The notes under the pieces: generated by a model
Seen by the model: only the letters and a program-made list of their open reading frames with translations
The model's database searches: none
Told to the model about the DNA's origin: nothing
Shown: positions 59,540-64,000 of the stretch, one piece after another
Position numbering within the stretch: the first letter of the stretch is position 1
Layout: the number at the start of each line of letters is the position of its first letter
NCBI RefSeq assembly: GCF_014905175.1
Contig: NC_057788.1
Coordinates: 10,981,446 to 11,045,445, forward strand
Source: Aphidius gifuensis
Taxonomy: Eukaryota; Arthropoda; Insecta; Hymenoptera; Braconidae
DNA: 64,000 bases
Reading direction: 5' to 3'
Program-made: the position numbers and the translations under genes

Positions 59540-59790
59540 GCATTACTCCGTTTTTGGCCCATTTCCGGAGAAACTACTCCGGCATGAGGTTGGTGGCGGA
59601 GAAATTACTCCGGCATGAAATTGATGGCGGAGAAATTATTCCGGCATGAGGTTGATGGCGGAGAAATTACTCCGGCATGAGATTGGTGGTGGGAAAATTA
59701 CTCCGGCATGGGATCGATGGTGGGGAAATTACTCCGGCATGAGATTGATGGCGGATAAATTTTTCCGGCATGGGATTGATGGCGGAGAAA
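59540..59790 (-). repeat. 31-bp tandem repeats, left arm of element H
   Basis: About eight units of the form GGCGGAGAAATTACTCCGGC plus ATGAGATTGAT, variable at the last third. They are the reverse complement of the right-arm array. Confidence 0.9.
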
Positions 59791-59799
59791 ATATTACAA

Positions 59800-60293
59800 T
59801 TGTTATTAATAAATACTATTTTTGAGCAGACAAACTATAGAAGTATTTTTCATCGGTTGAACATTTTTATAATATGACAATCTATTCTTTTGTGTTCTTT
59901 TGGTTCATGGAGAACCACATCCAACCCCGCACATACACATGCTTTATAAAAAAAAAAAATTGTCAAGTTCGCTCACACATTTATAATCTAATCCTCGCCG
60001 AGTCGCCGGACGGCTGCCAGAAATACCACCTCTACTGCTCACCATCGCTACTCATATACATGTGTGCGCCACTGTAGCATAGCAGGCATAGCAGTGGAAG
60101 CAACGTAGATTGTTTTTATTCATTATCTTGTTAAAAGAAAAAAGTTGTAGTGTTGTGCCCTAGTATATAAGGCAATGGAAAATCATATCAATAAACAAAT
60201 AAAATAATAAAAAAAGCCATATTGTGCCCAGGGCTAATATTAAAACACTCAGAATAAATGAATTCTGCTTGGATAAATTTGTGGTTCAGCAAA
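59800..60293 (+). other. Host-derived flank upstream of the PP2A-A fragment
   Basis: Non-repetitive, locally more GC-rich sequence (about 59990-60110, CTCGCCGAGTCGCCGGACGG) lies between the repeat arm and the captured ATG. It probably is the 5' UTR and promoter region of the donor gene carried along. No other gene is seen. Confidence 0.4.
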
Positions 60294-61130
60294 ATGGCAG
60301 CAGCCGACTCACCAACCGACGACAGTCTTTATCCAATTGCAGTTCTGATCGATGACTTATAAAATGAAAATTTACAAGTAAGTACAATAATTATTATTTT
60401 TCAAATATTACCAAAGTTTTTTATGTTTGAAAAAAAAAAAATAACTCGATCTTAGTCAGCAAGTGTTTGTAACAATGAGGTTATAACTGGAGCGGTTTTT
60501 TTTTATATTAATTTCATCATATCAGTTGACTTAAAATTTGTTTAAAATGTAAATATGATGAACATTTTATTTTATTACAATTAATGAATATATTTTTGTT
60601 TTATAGCTGCGATTAAATTCAATCAAAAAACTTTCAACGATTGCCTTGGCACTTTGTGCTGAACATACTCGTTGTGAGTTGATACATTTTGTTCCATTGG
60701 TACAACGTTTGGCATCTGGTGATTGGTTTACGTCAAGAACATCGACATGTGGTTTAATAAGTGTATCTTATCCACGTGTCAGTACAGCAACATCAGCTGA
60801 ATCAAGAAATCATTTTTGTAATTTATGTCAAGATGATACACTAATGGGGCGACATTCAGCATCATCAAAATTGGGAGAATTTGCGAAAGTTGTTGAAATT
60901 GAGTATTTAAAATCTGATTCAATTCTAATGTTTGTTATACTTGCACGAGATGAACAAGATTCTGTTCGTTTATTAGCTGTTGATGCATGTGTTAGTATAT
61001 TGCAACATTATTACAACGAGAAGATGTTGAACAACGTGTTATGCCAAAATTACGTCAATGTGCTGCTGATTTATCATGGCGTGTACATTATATGATTGAT
61101 GATGAATTTATAGATCTTGGAAAGGCGGTT
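60294..61130 (+). pseudogene. PP2A scaffold subunit A gene fragment captured in a transposon
   Basis: Exon 1 (60294-60377) reads MAAADSPTDDSLYPIAVLID, DL, then a TAA where the family has Lys, then NENLQ. The intron (60378-60606) has GT...AG ends. Exon 2 from 60607 reads LRLNSIKKLSTIALALCAEH, then CELIHFVPLVQRLASGDW. This joins HEAT repeat 1 directly to a repeat about 130 residues later, an internal deletion. It continues through SKLGEFAKVVEIEYLKSD and DEQDSVRLLAVDACVS before a frame shift near 60995, after which LSWRVHYMI appears in another frame. It is the 65-kDa HEAT-repeat scaffold of protein phosphatase 2A. The retained intron shows capture at DNA level, not retroposition. Confidence 0.88.
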
Positions 61131-61254
61131 AATTATAAACGTACCACATTCCGAAAATATAATTTTAGTTTTTCTGAGTCACAAATGTGATGGTTAGTTT
61201 AAATAAATATATTTGATAAAATTGATGAACATATAACATTTCTACATTGTTTTT

Positions 61255-62160
61255 TAGTAATCTCATGCCGAATTAATTACTCCGGCATTAATGTTATGCC
61301 GGAGTAATTATTCTGGCATAAGATGAATGCTGAAGAAAATGCTTCGGCATAAAACTAGTGGCGGACTAATTTTTCCGACATAACTTTCATGCCGGAGTAT
61401 TTACTCCGCCATCAATCTCATGGCGGAGTAATTTTTCCGCCGTCAATCTCATGTCGGAATAATTTTGTCGGCATGAAGTTAATGTCGGAAAAATGAATCC
61501 ACCACTAGTTTTATGCCGGAGTTTTTTCTCCTTCACAGATCTAATGCCGAAATAATTTCTCCTTCACTGATCCCATGCCAGAATAATTTCTCCGGCACGA
61601 ATCCTATGCCGGGATAATTCCTCCGCAATCAATCCCATGCCGAAATAATTCCTCCGCCATCAATCCCATGCCGGAATAATTTTGCTGGCATTAATCCCAT
61701 GCCGGAACAATTTTTACGGCATGAACCTCATGCCGGAATAATTTCTCCGCCATCAATTCCATGCCGGAGTAATTTTTCCGCCATCAACTTCATGCCGGAA
61801 TAATTTCTCCGCCATCAACCTCATGCCGGAATAATTTCTCCGCCATAAATTTCATGCCGGAGTAATTTTTCCGCCATCAACTTCATGCCGGAATAATTTC
61901 TCCGCCATCAACCTCATGCCGGAATAATTTCTCCGCCATCAATTTCATGCCGGAGTAATTTTTCCGCCATCAACTTCATGCCGGAATAATTTCTCCGGCA
62001 CGAATCTCATGCCGGAGTAATTTCTCCGCCATCAATTCCATGCCGGAGTAATTTTTCCGCCATCAACGTCATGCCGGAATAATTTCTCCGCCATCAATTT
62101 CATGCCGGAGTAATTTTTCCGCCATCAACCTCATGCCGGAGTAATTTCTCCGGAAATGGG
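61255..62160 (+). repeat. 31-bp tandem repeat array, right arm of element H
   Basis: About 29 head-to-tail units of 31 bp, consensus near CATGCCGGAGTAATTTCTCC followed by GCCATCAAYYT. CCGGAGTAATTTCTCCG inside each unit is itself an imperfect palindrome. Units vary mainly at the last five bases and at CCGG/CCGC. No spacers differ as in CRISPR arrays. Confidence 0.93.
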
Positions 62161-62257
62161 CCAAAAACGGAGAAATGCCGGAGTAATGCCGGAGTAATGC
62201 CGGAATAATGCCGGAGTAATGCCGGAGTAATATTTCCACCAGGGTGATAAAAAAAAA

Positions 62258-62730
62258 AAAAACACATCAAGTCTGGCTTTACTCTGGCTTTGCTCTGGCT
62301 TTTGTCTGGTTTTACTGTGGCTTTACTCTGGCTCTCTTCTGGCTTTTGTATTGTCAGAGATTAATGTGTTTTTTTTTTTTTTTTCACACGAAAAATTAAT
62401 TATATTAATAAAAAAGTCTCTAAAAGCCATTATAATTTATTAATTTAATATTGTTTATTAATAGTTAGTGCTATTGTTATAAATAAATGTCTTTTTCACA
62501 AGTCTGGATTTCCTCTGGCTTTGCTCTGGCTTTTGTCTGGTTTTACTCTGGCTTTCCTCTGGCTTTTGTATTGCCAGAGATTGATGTGTTTTTTTTTTTT
62601 TTTAAGCGAAAAATTAATTTTAACAATAAAAAAGTCTCTAAAAGTCATTAAAATTTATTAATTTAATATTGTTTATTAATAGTTAGTGCTATTGTTATAA
62701 ATAAATGTCTTTTTTACAAGTCTGGCTTTT
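62258..62730. repeat. Direct repeats in the right arm of element I
   Basis: Two copies of about 220 bp (62258-62510 and 62500-62730) share TCTGGCTTTTGTATTG, GAGATT.ATGTGTTTTT, the A/T stretch around AATAGTTAGTGCTATTG and AAATGTCTTTTT.CAAGTCTGG. The left arm of element I has only one complementary copy, so the right arm was extended by a tandem duplication. Confidence 0.8.
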
Positions 62731-63067
62731 CTCTGGAAAAGGTCTGGATTTACTATTGCTTCACGCTAGGGATTTTTGTGTTTAGCCGATTCAAGTCAAC
62801 CTCAAAACGTCAAAATCTGTCAATTTTTACATTACTTGTTATACTTATATTTATCTCTTTACATCAATATTATTGCTAAAAATAAGTTCAATAATAATTT
62901 AATTTAAATAATATATCCATATAAAGCCCAAATTTACGTTTGATATTAATAACAATTGTTAATATTCTGTTTTTATTATCTCTGGCTTTGCTCTGGTTTT
63001 GCTCTGGCTTTGGCGACAAAAGCGATATCGTTTTCTTCTGGCTTAGCTTTCACCATTTCCGCCAGGG

Positions 63068-63165
63068 TTAAATGAAATTAATGTACAATACACGTCTTCG
63101 TGCGACGATACTCACAAGAATTATTGCAATAGAGTATACTATTTCCCATTTGGAAACAAACTACT
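63068..63165 (-). pseudogene. Gustatory receptor fragment split by element I
   Basis: Minus-strand translation reads KWEIVYSIAIILVSIVARRR, then VLYINFI, aligning with TKWGIVYSISVILFNTIVRG of the intact receptor at 45789. It is the continuation of the piece at 58990-59032 and the counterpart of 48700-48775. Only a few dozen codons are recognisable. Confidence 0.6.
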
Positions 63166-63778
63166 CATTATTTCACTACCATCATGGCACCAGCACTCGG
63201 ACTGTAGAGAAATAATTGAAACTATTTAAACTATAAAAAATATATTTAGAAAAAAAAAAAAATTCATCATCATTTCTTTAAAATTCTTTAAAAAAATACC
63301 TTTCATTAAAAAAAAAAAAAAATTTTTTTTTGATTTCTCCAGTATCTGGACATCTAAAATATATGAGAACCAGTTGTTGCACACGTTGGGTACCACTTTC
63401 TAGACAGGGAAAAAAATATCAACATCAAACAAATTTAGGTTATGTTTGGTAATGTTGTCAGTTTTACCAGTTGTTAATAGTGTACAGATACTGGTCCCAG
63501 ATAAAATTAAAAGACCCCAGTAGTCGGACTTTATTATTTATATTTATAAAATTTTTATCTAAAATTTTTTTTTATCTAATCGAAAAATTTAAATATTTTT
63601 ACAGAAATTAATATTGAAGGGAATGATAACCTTTTAAGATCTAACCCTGCCTGATATTTTTTCCAAACAACTTTTTAATTAGTAAAAAAAAATATAAAGA
63701 CCTAAAATTTGTATATTTAATGAATGTTCCTGAAAAATTACAAGTGATTTTACCACCTTCTCGTCTAAAGTATATTTA
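63166..63778. other. AT-rich sequence, no gene seen
   Basis: Poly-A/T runs and no supportable coding region or repeat structure. Confidence 0.4.
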
Positions 63779-63945
63779 GTAATGCCGCGATACGATACGA
63801 TACGATATGAGGCCCCATATCGTATGGTATCGTATTTTTTCAGGGCCATATCGTCTCGTATCGTACCGTCAAGTGGTCCTATCGTCTCCATATCGTATCG
63901 CAAATTTATCATATCGTATTGTATCGTCATATCGACGATATTGTG
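63779..63945 (+). repeat. hAT-like terminus with ATCGTATCG subterminal repeats
   Basis: Starts TAGTAATGCCGCGATACGAT and continues with GATACGATACG/ATCGTATCG words in both orientations for about 150 bp. The start matches the terminus at 18808 (TAGTGATGCCGC), but the subterminal word is different. The rest of the element would lie beyond the window. Confidence 0.55.
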
Positions 63946-64000
63946 AAAAAAAAATTCAGTTTCTGTTGAATTTTTTCAAAATTTTATATATTTTTTTTTA

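Larger units (their letters stand above)
59466..62244. mobile_element. CCCTGG foldback element H (inner), carrying a captured gene
   Basis: The left end is CCCTGGTAGAAATATTTCTC and the right end, inward, CCCTGGTGGAAATATTACTC. TG lies on both sides (59464-59465 and 62245-62246), a 2-bp target duplication. The left arm (to about 59790) holds roughly eight and the right arm (61255-62160) about 29 copies of a 31-bp repeat in opposite orientation. Between the arms lies non-repetitive host sequence, 59800-61250, with the PP2A-A fragment. This makes H a gene-carrying (Pack-type) foldback element. Confidence 0.85.
59033..63067. mobile_element. CCCTGG foldback element I (outer), 4035 bp
   Basis: The left end CCCTGGCAGAACTGG and right end CCCTGGCGGAAATGG (read inward) are related to the other family members. 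The arms, about 59033-59460 and 62600-63067, are long imperfect inverted repeats with shared landmarks: GGCGACAAAAGCGAT, TCTCTGGCTTTGCTCTGG, TTAGCCGATTCAAGTCAA and GCTTCACGCTAGGGATTTT. The core word is CTCTGGCTTT. Comparison with the unoccupied duplicate at 48699-48700 fixes the borders and shows TT on both sides (59031-59032 and 63068-63069), a 2-bp target duplication. It contains element H, and no transposase of its own. Confidence 0.88.

Noticed and set aside
61255..62160. CRISPR-like appearance of regular 31-bp repeats
   Set aside because: The units are contiguous with no unique spacers, lie inside a eukaryotic transposon and have an inverted counterpart array at 59540-59790.
48787..63067. 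Integrated virus or polydnavirus-like segment
   Set aside because: No viral structural or replication gene was recognised. The unusual structures are explained by transposons and a bacterial-type ATPase/nuclease gene.

Overview
The window is strongly AT-rich eukaryotic DNA with short spliceosomal introns (GT...AG), insect-type gene families and a very heavy load of DNA transposons. Two tandem insect gustatory receptors, a Ly6-type GPI protein, a THAP protein and a secreted leucine-rich-repeat protein all point to an insect. The extreme AT content together with the LRR and Gr genes would fit a hymenopteran parasitoid, for example an aphidiine braconid, but that is inference. I see no bacterial operon, no CRISPR array and no virus.

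Host genes whose exon structures close in frame: N-myristoyltransferase (25088-27266, minus, 7 exons), a THAP-domain protein (29250-30836, plus, 4 exons), a Ly6/three-finger protein (35455-37691, minus, 5 exons), two gustatory receptors (42188-43670 and 44380-45789, minus, 5 exons each), a single-exon secreted LRR protein (15599-16375, plus) and tRNA-Ala(AGC) (8400-8472). Broken host pieces: a Sec13 3' fragment (about 14.3 kb, with a second copy of its tail at 16.95 kb), an acidic gene with frameshifts (13.1-14.2 kb), gustatory-receptor fragments (46.5, 48.7, 59.0 and 63.1 kb), a PP2A scaffold-subunit fragment (60.3-61.1 kb), and an AAA-ATPase-like/PD-(D/E)XK gene of probably bacterial ancestry (48.8-50.3 kb).

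Mobile DNA dominates the rest. Two related BED/hAT transposase-like genes lie at 2.8-6.5 and 19.4-21.2 kb. A complete 7.1 kb hAT element (50535-57652) has an exact 8-bp target duplication; a second hAT-type element (54274-55639, also with an exact 8-bp duplication) has inserted into its transposase exon, and that one carries a third element. A Crypton-like tyrosine recombinase gene is at 22.1-23.7 kb, and pogo/Tigger transposase fragments lie at 47.9 and 58.2 kb.

The most unusual feature is a set of at least nine foldback elements that share ends reading CCCTGGTRGAAAT but have different repetitive cores. The largest two are nested at 59033-63067. The inner one carries a captured, broken piece of the PP2A-A gene between arrays of 31-bp repeats. 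The outer one has a matching empty site at 48699-48700 in a diverged duplicate copy, which fixes its ends to the base and indicates a 2-bp target duplication. This gene-carrying foldback family is the best candidate in the window for something undescribed.
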